In this document: piece by piece, positions 18,788-26,849 of the stretch | Numbering within the stretch: the first letter of the stretch is position 1 | How the letters are laid out: each line of letters begins with the position of its first letter | From: AP-15 sp963846635 | GTDB taxonomy: Bacteria; Pseudomonadota; Alphaproteobacteria; ATCC43930; CGMCC-115725 | Length of the DNA stretch: 64,000 bases | Assembly: GCA_963846635.1 (NCBI GenBank) | Contig: CAWJXM010000005.1 | Span: 1-64,000 of the forward strand | Direction of reading: 5' to 3' | Translations under genes and position numbers: made by a program | The notes under the pieces: generated by a model | Told to the model about the DNA's origin: nothing | Seen by the model: the letters and a program-made list of their open reading frames with translations, nothing else | Databases searched by the model: none

Positions 18788-19956
18788 AGGTCTGGCATTT
18801 CAGCGAAATGGCCTATTACCCGGCGTGGCCACATCTGAAGGATTCGTACCGTGTCGTGATTCCGAGCCGGCTCTTCGACCCGAAGCTCGGCGCCGATCTC
18901 TATCACCGCTATCTCGACGAATGGGCACTGTGCGACGCGCTCGGCATCAACATCATGACAAACGAGCACCACGCGACTGCCACCTGTGCCAATTCAGTGT
19001 GCACAATCTCGATGGCGATCCTCGCGCGCGAAACAAAAAAGGTGCGCTTGTTGGCGCTCGGTATGCCGATCGGCAACCGCAACGACCCGATCCGCGTCGC
19101 CGAGGAATATTCGATCATCGACGTGATCTCGCGCGGTCGGCTCGAAATGGGCTTTGTCAAAGGCGTGCCGTTCGAGATCGCGCCGGCGAACACTAACCCC
19201 GCCGAACTCAGCGAGCGGTTTTGGGAGGCGCATGATCTGATCCTGAAGGCGATGACCACTCATGACGGTCCGTTCAGCTGGGAGGGCACGCATTTCCAGT
19301 ACCGCTCCGTCAATGTCTGGCCGCGCCCTTATCAGCAGCCGCATCCGCCGGTGTGGACGCCGGTCGGAAGCACGGGAAGCGCCATCGAGGCGGCGGCGCG
19401 CGGCATGGTGATCGGCGTCCTCAATACCGGCTGGGTCCGCACCCCGGCGATTTTCGAGGCTTATCGCACAAAGGCGCGCGAGGTGGGACGCGAACCAACG
19501 CCTGATCGGCTGGCTTACATGGCGCTGATCGGGGTCGGACAAAGCCGCGAGGAAGGCCGGCGCCGGGCCGACCAAATCCTCGATTACAGCCGCACCTCGG
19601 GCATTGTCGCACCGCAATTCGCCAACCCGCCCGGCTATGTCGCGCCGCAAGCAGCGGCACAGATGCTGAAGAGCGGCGGCGCGATGGCGGCGCGCGCGAC
19701 GCGGGTCCAGACCAAGGACGGCCGGCCGATCAATCCGCGCACGATGTCGGTCGATGAGGCGATCGATGCCGGGCTCTGCTTTGCCGGCACCCCCGACGAC
19801 GTGTTCGATCAGCTGATGGCATTTTTCCATCATGTCGGCGGTTTTGGTCACCTATTGATGATGGGGCAAGGCGGCTTGATCAGCCACGAAGAGACGGTCG
19901 CCAACCTGACCCTGTTCTCGAAGGAGGTGTTGCCCCGGATCGCTGAACTGGGGTGA
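18784..19956 (+). CDS. Luciferase-like (LLM class) flavin-dependent monooxygenase
   Basis: 390 residues from the ATG at 18784, which overlaps the hydrolase stop. The TIM-barrel LLM fold is shown by MKVWHFSEMAYYPAWPHLKD, WALCDALGINIMTNEHHATA, LALGMPIGNRNDPIRVAEEY, IIDVISRGRLEMGFVKGVPF and the later HPPVWTPVGSTGSAIEAAAR. These enzymes use FMNH2 or F420 and oxygen; the bacterial two-component forms oxidise long-chain alkanes, sulfonates or cyclic ketones. The paired hydrolase would then act on an ester or lactone product (inference). Confidence 0.88.
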   Translation: MKVWHFSEMAYYPAWPHLKDSYRVVIPSRLFDPKLGADLYHRYLDEWALCDALGINIMTNEHHATATCANSVCTISMAILARETKKVRLLALGMPIGNRNDPIRVAEEYSIIDVISRGRLEMGFVKGVPFEIAPANTNPAELSERFWEAHDLILKAMTTHDGPFSWEGTHFQYRSVNVWPRPYQQPHPPVWTPVGSTGSAIEAAARGMVIGVLNTGWVRTPAIFEAYRTKAREVGREPTPDRLAYMALIGVGQSREEGRRRADQILDYSRTSGIVAPQFANPPGYVAPQAAAQMLKSGGAMAARATRVQTKDGRPINPRTMSVDEAIDAGLCFAGTPDDVFDQLMAFFHHVGGFGHLLMMGQGGLISHEETVANLTLFSKEVLPRIAELG

Positions 19957-19988
19957 GGTAAGTCTCGGGGGAACTACAATCCGCGGGT

Positions 19989-20855
19989 TCAGAGGTCGGA
20001 AAACCAGTTTGGTTCTATGGTCACCTGCTCGACCATCTCGGTGCGAACACCCAACTTGAGATCTTTTAGGAGGTCGCACAGCTGGTCACCGTCGATGAGG
20101 TCTATTGCGGGCGCTCCATCGCGCGTCGCCTCGCGTTTGGCGTCGGGTGTGAATGTGCCCGTCGTAAGTATGACCCCCTTGTCGCTGCGCCCGACCATGG
20201 CCCCGCGAAAATCTCGAATAGCGCTGGCGCCAACCGTCGACTGGTATTTCTTGCATTGGAAAAGAACGTGAAATGATAGCAAATTAACGCGAAGAACCCC
20301 AATCCCGTCGATCCCGCCGTCTCCGCTCCGGCCAGTAACCTCTACCCTTACAAATCCTGCCTCGCGCAAAATGCGCTGGGCCAACCTCTCAAATGCTGCA
20401 GGCTGCAGGCTGCGCAGAACCTCAAGAAGTCGCTCCTTCCATCGTGGCTCCTGAGCTTCAACATCCTGCGCAGGCACGAGCGGTTCAATGTCGTCCAGGC
20501 GATCTACGGCGCCCTTACTGAACCGGTCTTCCGCTAGTTGCTTGCGGACCCGCACCGGCACAAGACTTACCTCCGCCTCCGTCAAACCCTCGCCCTCTTT
20601 GGTTATTGACCAAACGCCGCGCCGGCTGTTGTCAATCGCGCCGACCTTCTTCAGGTAGGTTTTGGCCCAAGCCAGATTGTAATTTAACTTCGACTGGCGG
20701 TGGTCGGTATGCTCAATGACCTGAACTTCCTGTGGAATCCGTTCGAGTTCGATAATCTTGTTGAGAAGTTCTTCGTTCGTGCCCGAGCCTCCCATAGCTT
20801 TGAGCGCTTGTAGAGCGGGCCACATCAACTCGTCGAAGGTCGGAGCGGTTGCCAT
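19989..20855 (-). CDS. mrr: Mrr-type restriction endonuclease
   Basis: 288 residues. The N-terminal winged-helix Mrr_N region begins MATAPTFDELMWPALQALKA and includes NYNLAWAKTYLKKVGAIDNS and RRGVWSITKEGEGL. The C-terminal PD-(D/E)xK nuclease domain has FERLAQRILREAGFVRVEVT, GRSGDGGIDGIGV (the catalytic Asp), LFQCKKYQSTVG (the QxK motif) and IRDFRGAMVGRSDKGVILTT. This is the architecture of E. coli Mrr, which cuts methylated DNA (type IV restriction). The gene stands alone, 230 bp from the IS110-type element, which fits a small defence cargo. Confidence 0.92.
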   Translation of the reverse strand: MATAPTFDELMWPALQALKAMGGSGTNEELLNKIIELERIPQEVQVIEHTDHRQSKLNYNLAWAKTYLKKVGAIDNSRRGVWSITKEGEGLTEAEVSLVPVRVRKQLAEDRFSKGAVDRLDDIEPLVPAQDVEAQEPRWKERLLEVLRSLQPAAFERLAQRILREAGFVRVEVTGRSGDGGIDGIGVLRVNLLSFHVLFQCKKYQSTVGASAIRDFRGAMVGRSDKGVILTTGTFTPDAKREATRDGAPAIDLIDGDQLCDLLKDLKLGVRTEMVEQVTIEPNWFSDL

Positions 20856-20940
20856 TGCACAGGGGCAGAAATGCTACGCGTACGCTACCTTTGATTGGGC
20901 TAGAACGAAAGCGCAATGAAAATGCACCGCGAGTTAGCGA

Positions 20941-21017
20941 GTAGGATGGGTTGAGACGAAGCGAAACCCATCGACCCTTCAGGTGGGCGTTGGTGGTGGG
21001 CTTCCCGTTGCTCAGCC
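20941..21017. repeat. dispersed palindromic repeat, third type (left part, split by the IS element)
   Basis: GTAGGATGGGTTGAGACGAA followed by gcgaaacccatcgac is one arm; GTGGGCTTCCCGTTGCTCAG with cc at 21017 is the start of the other. The missing end CACCCTACG lies at 22356-22364, on the far side of the mobile element. Joined, the second arm reads GTTGCTCAGCC-CACCCTACG, matching GTTGCTCAACC-CATCCTACG in the intact copy at 29914-29997. Confidence 0.88.
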
Positions 21018-21088
21018 GTTGGGGTGGACGGCCCCGCGGCATCTGGTGCCAAAGTTCGGTCGTCGAAAATCCGAACTGGAGACCGTCC

Positions 21089-22114
21089 ATGACCGAGATT
21101 ACGCGCATTGCCATCGATACGTCCAAGTCGGTGTTTACGCTGCATGGGGTTGACGCCAGCGGCCGAGCGGTATTGCGGCGCAATCTGCGGCGGCGTGAGC
21201 TGCTGAGGTTCTTTGAACGGCTGCCGCCGGTCGAGGTGGTGCTGGAAGCGTGCGGCGGGTCGCATCACTGGGGCCGTACCCTGCTGGCGCTGGGCCACCG
21301 CGTGCGGCTGATCCCGCCGCAATATGTCAAACCGTTTGTCAAGCGCGGCAAGAACGACCGCAACGATGCCGAGGCGATCAGCGTGGCCGCCACCCAGCCG
21401 TCGATCGGCAGCGTGCCGGTCAAGTCGGCCGCGCAGCAGGCCGCGGCCATGCTGTTGTCGGTTCGCGAGCTGCTGGTGCGGCAGCGCACCCAGCTCGTCA
21501 ATGCGATGCGCGGCCATGCCGCCGAGATGGGGGTCGTGGCACCGCTCGGCGGGAAGGGCCTGGCCGAGCTGCAGACCGAGATCGCCGCGGCCGATGAGGC
21601 GGCGGTGCCGGCGGCGGCGAAGCAGGCGATCGCGCTGCTCGGCCGCGAAGCCGAGCGCATCGAGACGCGGCTGCGGGCGATCGATACCACGCTGATGCAG
21701 CAGCACAGGGCCAACCCGGTGAGTCGGCGGCTGGCCGCGATCCCGGGGATCGGGCCGATCGCGGCGCTGAGTTTTACGCTGCGGGTCGACCCGACGCAGT
21801 TTGCCTCGGCGCGCCATTTCAGCGCCTGGCTCGGGCTGGTGCCGCGGGAGTGCTCGACCGCCGGCAAGCAGCGCCTGGGCGGCATCAGCCGGGCCGGCAA
21901 CGAGCGGCTGCGGCAGCTGCTGGTGCTGGGCGCGACGGCGGTCATCCAGCATGCCAGGCCGGGTCGGCCAGCCGCCTCGCCATGGCTGCTGAACCTGCTG
22001 GGCCGCAAGCCGCGCAAGCTCGCCGCCGTGGCTTGGGCCAACAAAATGGCCCGCATCGTGTGGGCCATGATGACAAGCGGGGAGGCCTACCGGCCAGCGC
22101 CGGCGCCGGCCTGA
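21089..22114 (+). CDS. IS110-family DEDD recombinase (IS1111 group)
   Basis: 341 residues from the ATG at 21089 (GGAG upstream). The N-terminal RuvC-like DEDD domain shows AIDTSKSVFTLHG (D10), VLEACGGSHHWGR (E53) and KRGKNDRNDAEA (D90, D93). The C-terminal Transposase_20 domain has AAIPGIGPIAALSF and FSAWLGLVPRECSTAGK, where Ser256 is the likely nucleophile, followed by QRLGGISRAGNERLRQLL. IS110 recombinases cut and join DNA using an RNA guide that pairs with both the element junction and the target. The frame is intact with all key residues, so the element may be active. Bases upstream of 21089 also stay open but fall across the IS end. Confidence 0.95.
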   Translation: MTEITRIAIDTSKSVFTLHGVDASGRAVLRRNLRRRELLRFFERLPPVEVVLEACGGSHHWGRTLLALGHRVRLIPPQYVKPFVKRGKNDRNDAEAISVAATQPSIGSVPVKSAAQQAAAMLLSVRELLVRQRTQLVNAMRGHAAEMGVVAPLGGKGLAELQTEIAAADEAAVPAAAKQAIALLGREAERIETRLRAIDTTLMQQHRANPVSRRLAAIPGIGPIAALSFTLRVDPTQFASARHFSAWLGLVPRECSTAGKQRLGGISRAGNERLRQLLVLGATAVIQHARPGRPAASPWLLNLLGRKPRKLAAVAWANKMARIVWAMMTSGEAYRPAPAPA

Positions 22115-22355
22115 TCGCTTGTCTGCCGCGGGGGCAGGGCTCGAGGGAAAAGATGCTGATCGGTCGGTCCGACGATCCACAAAACCCGTGTAGGGTGGCG
22201 GCCAGCAAGGTCGCTCTTCCGTTTGGGAGTGGATCGCGGAACCCATCTGGGCCAGCGGCAGCTGCCGCGACAAACAGGCCGGACACACGACCGCAACCGC
22301 ACCGCAGCAAAATTCCCTTGTCTGACCCCTTGCACCCAAGGGGCCGTCCACACAC
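22115..22355 (+). ncRNA. candidate bridge RNA of the IS110/IS1111 element
   Basis: The 241-bp non-coding right end follows the recombinase stop. It has GC-rich self-complementary segments (for example CGGTCGGTCCGACG and GGCAGCTGCCG) that could form stem-loops. At 22190-22198 it carries GTAGGGTGG, exactly complementary to CCACCCTAC at the right target junction (22355-22363). In known bridge RNAs one guide segment of the target loop pairs in this way. The other guide was not identified. Location fits IS1111-group elements, whose RNA is encoded at the right end. Confidence 0.65.
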
Positions 22356-22364
22356 CACCCTACG
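22356..22364. repeat. right remnant of the IS-interrupted palindromic repeat
   Basis: CACCCTACG immediately after the element completes the arm that begins at 20996-21017. It also forms the last codons of the minus-strand DUF4279-like gene, whose stop codon is at 22360-22362. Confidence 0.8.
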
Positions 22365-22863
22365 AGCGTTTGCCTACCGCGAAATCGGTTTCGAGGTCTG
22401 CAGCCATTGGCTTAATGGCGTCCTTGAATCCTGCTGGAATTTGCGGGGCAGGTTCGCCGGGCTCGCCGCGCCAGAAGCAGGTGACGTGGGCGGCGGAATG
22501 CGTGCGCTCCAAGATATCACGAAGTTTGGCCATCCGATTGATACCGACTGGCGTCGGAGAAATCAGCTTCTGCACGAAGGCCAAGTGATCCTGAAGATCG
22601 TCGCTGGGCACGAGTTTGTCGCTGGCGAGAAACCAGATTCCGGTGCGGCCGCGCAGAGTGCCGGCGCGGGGCCCGGCAAAGAATTCCTCGCCCTTGCGAT
22701 GCGCCCGGGTGGGTTTGACCGGCAGGACCGCGGAGATTTCATCGGGGTCGAGATCGTCGCCGGCAAAGCGCAGTGTAACAAACGCTTTGTGATCTGCGGC
22801 AGTCTCAGTCTTCGTCGTGGAGATTGCCAAGCGGCTCGCCCTGCCCGTCGGTGACCGATCCAT
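22360..22863 (-). CDS. DUF4279-like protein
   Basis: Up to 167 residues; the exact start is uncertain because the first about 20 codons (MDRSPTGRASRLAISTTKTE) overlap the end of a neighbouring small gene in another frame. The core is HKAFVTLRFAGDDLDPDEIS followed by AVLPVKPTRAHRKGEEF, TGIWFLASDKL and HLAFVQKLISPTPVGINRMA. This fits DUF4279, where an L-x-I-x-G-x-x-L-x-P-x-x-I and P-T-x-x-x-R-K-G pattern is usual. Function unknown, often near toxin/immunity genes. The stop lies in the palindromic repeat hit by the IS. Confidence 0.65.
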   Translation of the reverse strand: MDRSPTGRASRLAISTTKTETAADHKAFVTLRFAGDDLDPDEISAVLPVKPTRAHRKGEEFFAGPRAGTLRGRTGIWFLASDKLVPSDDLQDHLAFVQKLISPTPVGINRMAKLRDILERTHSAAHVTCFWRGEPGEPAPQIPAGFKDAIKPMAADLETDFAVGKRS

Positions 22864-23027
22864 CGCTATATATGACCGACACGATCCGCTCCGGAAAGAT
22901 CGCCGGCCGCCTTGATCTTGTGGAGTGCGCGGCTGAAACGGCGTGGCTCCATGCCGAGCACGCGGGCAACCCGATCCGGCGGGTTTCCGGGATTACTCCA
23001 TAAAATTCGAGCGCGCGGCCGGCTCAT
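22805..23027 (-). CDS. small hypothetical protein (one-base shift)
   Basis: From the ATG at 23027 the frame reads MSRPRARILWSNPGNPPDRV, ARVLGMEPRRFSRALHKIKA. It then breaks; one base off, the text continues IFPERIVSVIYSDGSVTDG and ends GNLHDED at 22805. The joined product would be about 74 residues: a short helix-turn-helix-like head and a beta-rich tail. It overlaps the 5' end of the DUF4279-like gene by about 58 bp. Family not recognised; the PPDRVARVLGMEPRRFSRALHKIK segment looks DNA-binding (inference). Confidence 0.5.
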
Positions 23028-23222
23028 GGATGCCGATCTTACATGGTCTTTGAGGACGTCAGACGCGGTCGAGCGGGACCAAGTGCTGCCGAAGAGCGCG
23101 GCTGTCCAGCACGACGAGGTGTTGAGGGTGAGGCGGAGCGCTCGAGCGAAGCCGGCCAAGAAATCGCCCAAATCCGGGGCGATTTATCGAGCCGGTAACC
23201 GACCTCCAGAGGAGACGTATCG

Positions 23223-24021
23223 ATGTGGAAGCAGCGAGCCGTAACCCTCTGCGGCGCTCTTGCGATGTTGCCGCTGGTCATCGGCTGCAGTGCCGGCGCC
23301 GGCGGGCGCCGCAGGCCTATGCGCCGCCCAAACCTACGCGCCCCAGGCCTATGCGCCGCCGCAGCCTTATGTATCGCAGGTTTATGCGCCGCCAGTGACG
23401 ACGCCCGCACCCGCCGATCTCGGCGGCGCGCGGGTCTATGCCATCGGTCCCGGAGCGCCCGCCGCCATTCTCGTTATGCTGCCCGGTCCCGGCGATGTGA
23501 TCACCGCCAACCCGCAGCTGTGGACAGCGCAGGGGTTTGATGTCGTGACCCCGACGCCATCCGAGTTCTATCGCTTCGCCGCCGAGCAGGAACGTGCGGC
23601 AGCGCAGCTGATTGCCCAGGCGGAAGCCTTGGCGGATGCGCCGATCTGGGTCGTCGGCCCCAACTCGGCGATCGAAACCGCAATGGCGTCGCTGCCGGCG
23701 GGTGCATCCGGGCAGGTCTCTGGTGTTGTGGTGACCTCGACCAGTTCGGGCGCTGGCACATGCAGCGAGCGGATGATCTATTCCTATTCGGGCAACGGGG
23801 CGCCACAGGTGTCGGTCAGCAAATCGGGCAATGCCTGCCCACCCGGGTCGCCATTTGGTGCCGGGACCAATTCGACGGCGACCCCACACCTACCGCTGGT
23901 ACAGCCGCATGCACCCCGGCTGATCGAAGCTTCCGCCCCGGCCGCGGCCGGCTCGCCAGCTGCACAACGGGCGGCGGTGCGGCAGATTGCCGATCTGATC
24001 AAATCGGCACCGCCCGGCTGA
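23223..24021 (+). CDS. lipoprotein, function unknown (frame shift after the signal peptide)
   Basis: The ATG at 23223 gives MWKQRAVTLCGALAMLPLVI followed by GC, a good lipobox (V-I-G-C), so the product should be anchored by lipidated cysteine. The mature part lies one frame over: tandem motifs QTYAPQAYAPPQPYVSQVYA, then VYAIGPGAPAAILVMLPGPG, and a possible alpha/beta fold with VVGPNSAIETAMASLP and a C-terminal KSGNACPPGSPFG. A net one-base insertion between about 23300 and 23335 links the two. About 265 residues when repaired. The segment with YAPP repeats is a flexible linker. Confidence 0.7.
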
Positions 24022-24091
24022 TCCTCGTCAGCGAAAGCCCTCTTGGCGAGGTTGCGCCCAGCAGCTTTGCTGCTGTCGGGCGCGTTTTGCA

Positions 24092-24373
24092 TCAATAACG
24101 AGGTGGCGGCGGAGGCGGCGGGTAATAGCCCGGTGGCGGAGGGGTGGTAGCAGCGCCGGTCACAGCACCGACAGCACCGCCGGTTGCGGCGCCGATTGCC
24201 GCACCGGTTCCGCCGCCAACCGCACCGCCCAACGCTGCACCAGCGCCCGCCCCGATCAAACCTCCGCCTACCGCGCGCTGCCCGGGATCGTAAGGATTGG
24301 TGCAGCTTGCCAACGCCAATATCATCCCGGCGCCGATGACGCCGGTCGCGAGCGATCGCGTTTTCAACCTCAT
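24092..24373 (-). CDS. glycine-zipper lipoprotein
   Basis: 93 residues. Signal peptide MRLKTRSLATGVIGAGMILALASC ends in the lipobox LASC. The mature part after CTNPYDPGQRAVGGGL is a glycine zipper: GAGAGAALGGAVGGGTG, AAIGAATGGAVGAVTGAA, then a proline/tyrosine tail PPPPGYYPPPPPPPRY. Small outer-membrane lipoproteins of this YMGG/17-kDa type are common in alphaproteobacteria. The gene converges on the preceding lipoprotein with a 70-bp gap. Confidence 0.85.
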   Translation of the reverse strand: MRLKTRSLATGVIGAGMILALASCTNPYDPGQRAVGGGLIGAGAGAALGGAVGGGTGAAIGAATGGAVGAVTGAATTPPPPGYYPPPPPPPRY

Positions 24374-24660
24374 TTCCTCTCCAATATCTCCCGGCAGAAA
24401 TCGCCGGCGTCGTCCCGTGACGAACGCAAACGCCTAACGATGAGAGCCTGGCGGCTGTTCCCGTTTCGGCTGACCTAGCCTCCAATACCGGTGCTTCCTC
24501 ACAGGAGGGAGAGCGCCCGATCACAACATAGGTAAGGCTGATGGCTGGCAAGATTGATCGCGAGATGTGAGCCGGCTCACATCACTTCGGGGCCAGGCGC
24601 GGTAAATCTCTGTCTGCGTCCCGACCCCGGTCTGGAGCGGGCGCGCAAATGGAGAGCGCC

Positions 24661-24990
24661 ATGCCCAAAGCAAACCCCTGGAGCAACAGCGTGCCGCGCG
24701 TCGAGATCGATTACCGGGCACGCGAGGCTCGTCTGCGGTTCGAGCGGCTGGAACAGCTGTTCGTTTACCCCCAGGCAAAGCGGTCCTGGTTGAGGTGGGT
24801 GCTTTTTGGTCTGCGTGTCGGGAGGTCCCGCTACCGCTCGCGCGCTGGCCAAAACAATGGCCCTCTGCGCGCTCGCCAGCCTCGAGCTCGCCAGCCTCTG
24901 CTAAGGCACATTCGCCGCGCCTTGCCGCTGCTCGGCTGCAATCATCGCGCGCTATGCGGCTCGCCTCGGAGCACTATCCCAGCGCTCTAA
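24661..24990 (+). CDS. small basic protein, uncertain
   Basis: From the ATG at 24661 (GGAGAG upstream) the frame reads MPKANPWSNSVPRVEIDYRA, REARLRFERLEQLFVYPQAK, then RSWLRWVLFGLRVGRSRYRS. The first about 55 residues look protein-like, with an amphipathic helix; after RAGQNNGPL it becomes arginine-rich and low in sense, so the true C-terminus may be shifted. No family recognised. Confidence 0.4.
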   Translation: MPKANPWSNSVPRVEIDYRAREARLRFERLEQLFVYPQAKRSWLRWVLFGLRVGRSRYRSRAGQNNGPLRARQPRARQPLLRHIRRALPLLGCNHRALCGSPRSTIPAL

Positions 24991-25419
24991 TCTTGCGAAG
25001 GAAACGGGCCTGAGCGAGGCTGCGCAACGACCAGCCGATCAAAGGCAAACGCAAAACGCAAAGTGCAAAGTGCAGATATCGCGCCCGACTAATCGCACGC
25101 AGCGAGCCATTTCCTGAGGTCGGTCTCGCTGATGCGAGACTGGGCAATGGACGCGGAGCGCAAACGCAAGCTCAGTATGGGGCAAGCTATCCGGTTTTTG
25201 GGCATGCTCGGGTCGGTCAATCCGGGTGCGACGGAAAAACGTATAGGGTCGCTATCCCAGCTATTCGGAACCGGGCGCTTCCTCAAAACCGATGGTCAGA
25301 TACCGCTAGCGCGAGCAAGATGAGGATGCGCTCTTACGCATACTCGCGTGCGGGAGGTTGGCCAGCTAAATATCTGCCGGTTGCTGGAATAACATCGGTT
25401 CCTTAAGGGAGCGGCCGCC
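24991..25419. other. intergenic region without recognisable gene
   Basis: About 430 bp. Two short frames, one on each strand near 25090-25320, overlap head to head but neither has a ribosome-binding site or family resemblance. TTAAGGGAGCGGCCGCC at 25403-25419 is the ribosome-binding region of the amidohydrolase. Confidence 0.4.
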
Positions 25420-26262
25420 ATGCCGACATTCGATGCTCAAGTTCACGCCTACGAACGCAACCACCCGGGCCGCCCATGGGTTGGCACTCTCTACGGCCCG
25501 GCTGAGGTTACCGGCGATCAGATGGTCGCCGCGATGGACGCGGTCAGGGTTGATGGCGCGATATTGGTTTCACCCTTTAGCATGTATCGCTACGACGCCA
25601 GCTATGCCCTGGACGTTTATGCTGCGCATCCTACCCGGTTCAGATTGGTGAAACCGGTCGATCCTACCGACCCCGCAGTGGTCGAGACGATCGCCGCTTG
25701 GGCTGGCACTAAGGGCACGATCGGCATTCGCGTCTTTTTGAGAGACAATGTTTCGACTGACCCTGCCGACCCCGACATCAACCGCGTCCTCGCCACGGCA
25801 GCGCAGCACTCGCTTCCGGTGAACCTCGCCTGTACCGGACGCCTGGATCAGGCGGGGCAGCTGGCGGCGCGAAACCCAAATACGCAGCTGGTGATCGACC
25901 ATCTTGGCCTGGCTCAACCACATGAGCCGCCGCCCCCCGCGGCGCCCTTTGCGGACCTGCCAAAGCTGCTGGCTCTGGCGGCTCACGATAATGTCGCCGT
26001 GAAAATCAGCGGCGCCTGCACCTTGTCGCACCAACCCTTCCCTTATAATGACATCTGGGATCCGCTCGGCCGGGTTTTTGACGCGTTCGGCTTTGATCGC
26101 TGCATGTGGGGGACTGACTGGACCCGAGCGATCGGGCTGTTGACCTACGAGCAAGGAGTCGAGGCATTTCGCATCACCGATCGCCTGTCCGACAGCGATC
26201 GCGCCGCGCTTATGGGTGAAACACTCCAGCGGATCTACAACTGGTCGCGAGCGCAAGCCTGA
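25420..26262 (+). CDS. Amidohydrolase-2 family protein (metal-dependent TIM barrel)
   Basis: 280 residues starting MPTFDAQVHAYERNHPGRPW. The first metal motif is present as DAQVHAY (D-x-x-x-H form of the H-x-H strand). LPVNLACTGRLDQAGQLAAR, QLVIDHLGLAQP (metal histidine) and MWGTDWTRAIG (the C-terminal D of the metal/proton site) follow the usual order for PF04909. Members hydrolyse or decarboxylate lactones and aromatic acids, for example 2-pyrone-4,6-dicarboxylate hydrolase. Together with the nearby hydrolases and monooxygenases this fits catabolism of aromatic or lactone compounds, but the substrate is unknown. Confidence 0.85.
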   Translation: MPTFDAQVHAYERNHPGRPWVGTLYGPAEVTGDQMVAAMDAVRVDGAILVSPFSMYRYDASYALDVYAAHPTRFRLVKPVDPTDPAVVETIAAWAGTKGTIGIRVFLRDNVSTDPADPDINRVLATAAQHSLPVNLACTGRLDQAGQLAARNPNTQLVIDHLGLAQPHEPPPPAAPFADLPKLLALAAHDNVAVKISGACTLSHQPFPYNDIWDPLGRVFDAFGFDRCMWGTDWTRAIGLLTYEQGVEAFRITDRLSDSDRAALMGETLQRIYNWSRAQA

Positions 26263-26390
26263 TCCGCCCCGTTCCTCCCGCTTGTGGTGCACAGCTCGAC
26301 ACCATGGCACAGCTCGCCAACGAGAGGCAGGACGGCCGGCGCTGTAATCAGAGGGTTGGTGGATACTCAGTCGATAGGTGGACGGAAGAT

Positions 26391-26768
26391 ATGGCCTATC
26401 TGACCTACCGGGTCGAAATTACCCGCAATGAGTTGAGCGCATCGGCGACACCAAATGTCGAGATCACCGCCTATATTGATCGTGTTCCGGAAACCGACGC
26501 GCCGGAGTTTGGCAGACTGAGCAGAGCATACAAGGGGGTCTGGAACAGTCGGCTTCAATATACCGGCGATTTCGAGTCGCTGTCCGAGGCTGTCAAGGCG
26601 ATCGAAGCCGCCTATCCCGCGATAGAACAGATCCGCTGCTATGAGTGGTCGATTGATTACGAATTTCCCAACGAAATGGCGCCGCTGCGCAAATCGGGCA
26701 ACAAATGGTTGCCTGGGGAACCTTCCTTTGAAAGTCCGCCCCCGCAGCTCGCGTGGCAAATTGATTGA
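26391..26768 (+). CDS. conserved hypothetical protein, 125 residues
   Basis: The ATG at 26391 gives MAYLTYRVEITRNELSASAT, with later segments EFGRLSRAYKGVWNSRLQYT, FESLSEAVKAIEAAYPAIEQ and RCYEWSIDYEFPNEMAPLRK. Alternating beta strands and a helix suggest a small alpha/beta domain. No signal peptide or membrane segment. A longer frame starting at 26304 is open but lacks coding character. Isolated. I do not recognise the family. Confidence 0.6.
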   Translation: MAYLTYRVEITRNELSASATPNVEITAYIDRVPETDAPEFGRLSRAYKGVWNSRLQYTGDFESLSEAVKAIEAAYPAIEQIRCYEWSIDYEFPNEMAPLRKSGNKWLPGEPSFESPPPQLAWQID

Positions 26769-26849
26769 GATTGCCTCGCTCAACCTCGGCATGAGGAGGG
26801 CCGCCGAAACCAACGGCAGCCCTCCTCGATTTGCAACAGCAAGGGTGGG

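Larger units (their letters stand above)
21018..22355 (+). mobile_element. IS110-family insertion sequence, IS1111 group
   Basis: About 1338 bp. Perfect 12-bp subterminal inverted repeats, GTGGACGGCCCC at 21024-21035 and its complement GGGGCCGTCCAC at 22340-22351, mark the ends; subterminal repeats are typical of the IS1111 group. Boundaries were set by comparing the interrupted palindrome with an intact copy at 29914-29997 (one-base ambiguity of a shared C). No target duplication is made, as expected for the family. The recombinase is followed by a 241-bp non-coding end, the place where IS1111 elements encode their bridge RNA. Confidence 0.9.

Noticed and set aside
25089..25323. Two head-to-head short frames of about 63-65 codons
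   Set aside because: They overlap each other, lack ribosome-binding sites, and match nothing I recognise.
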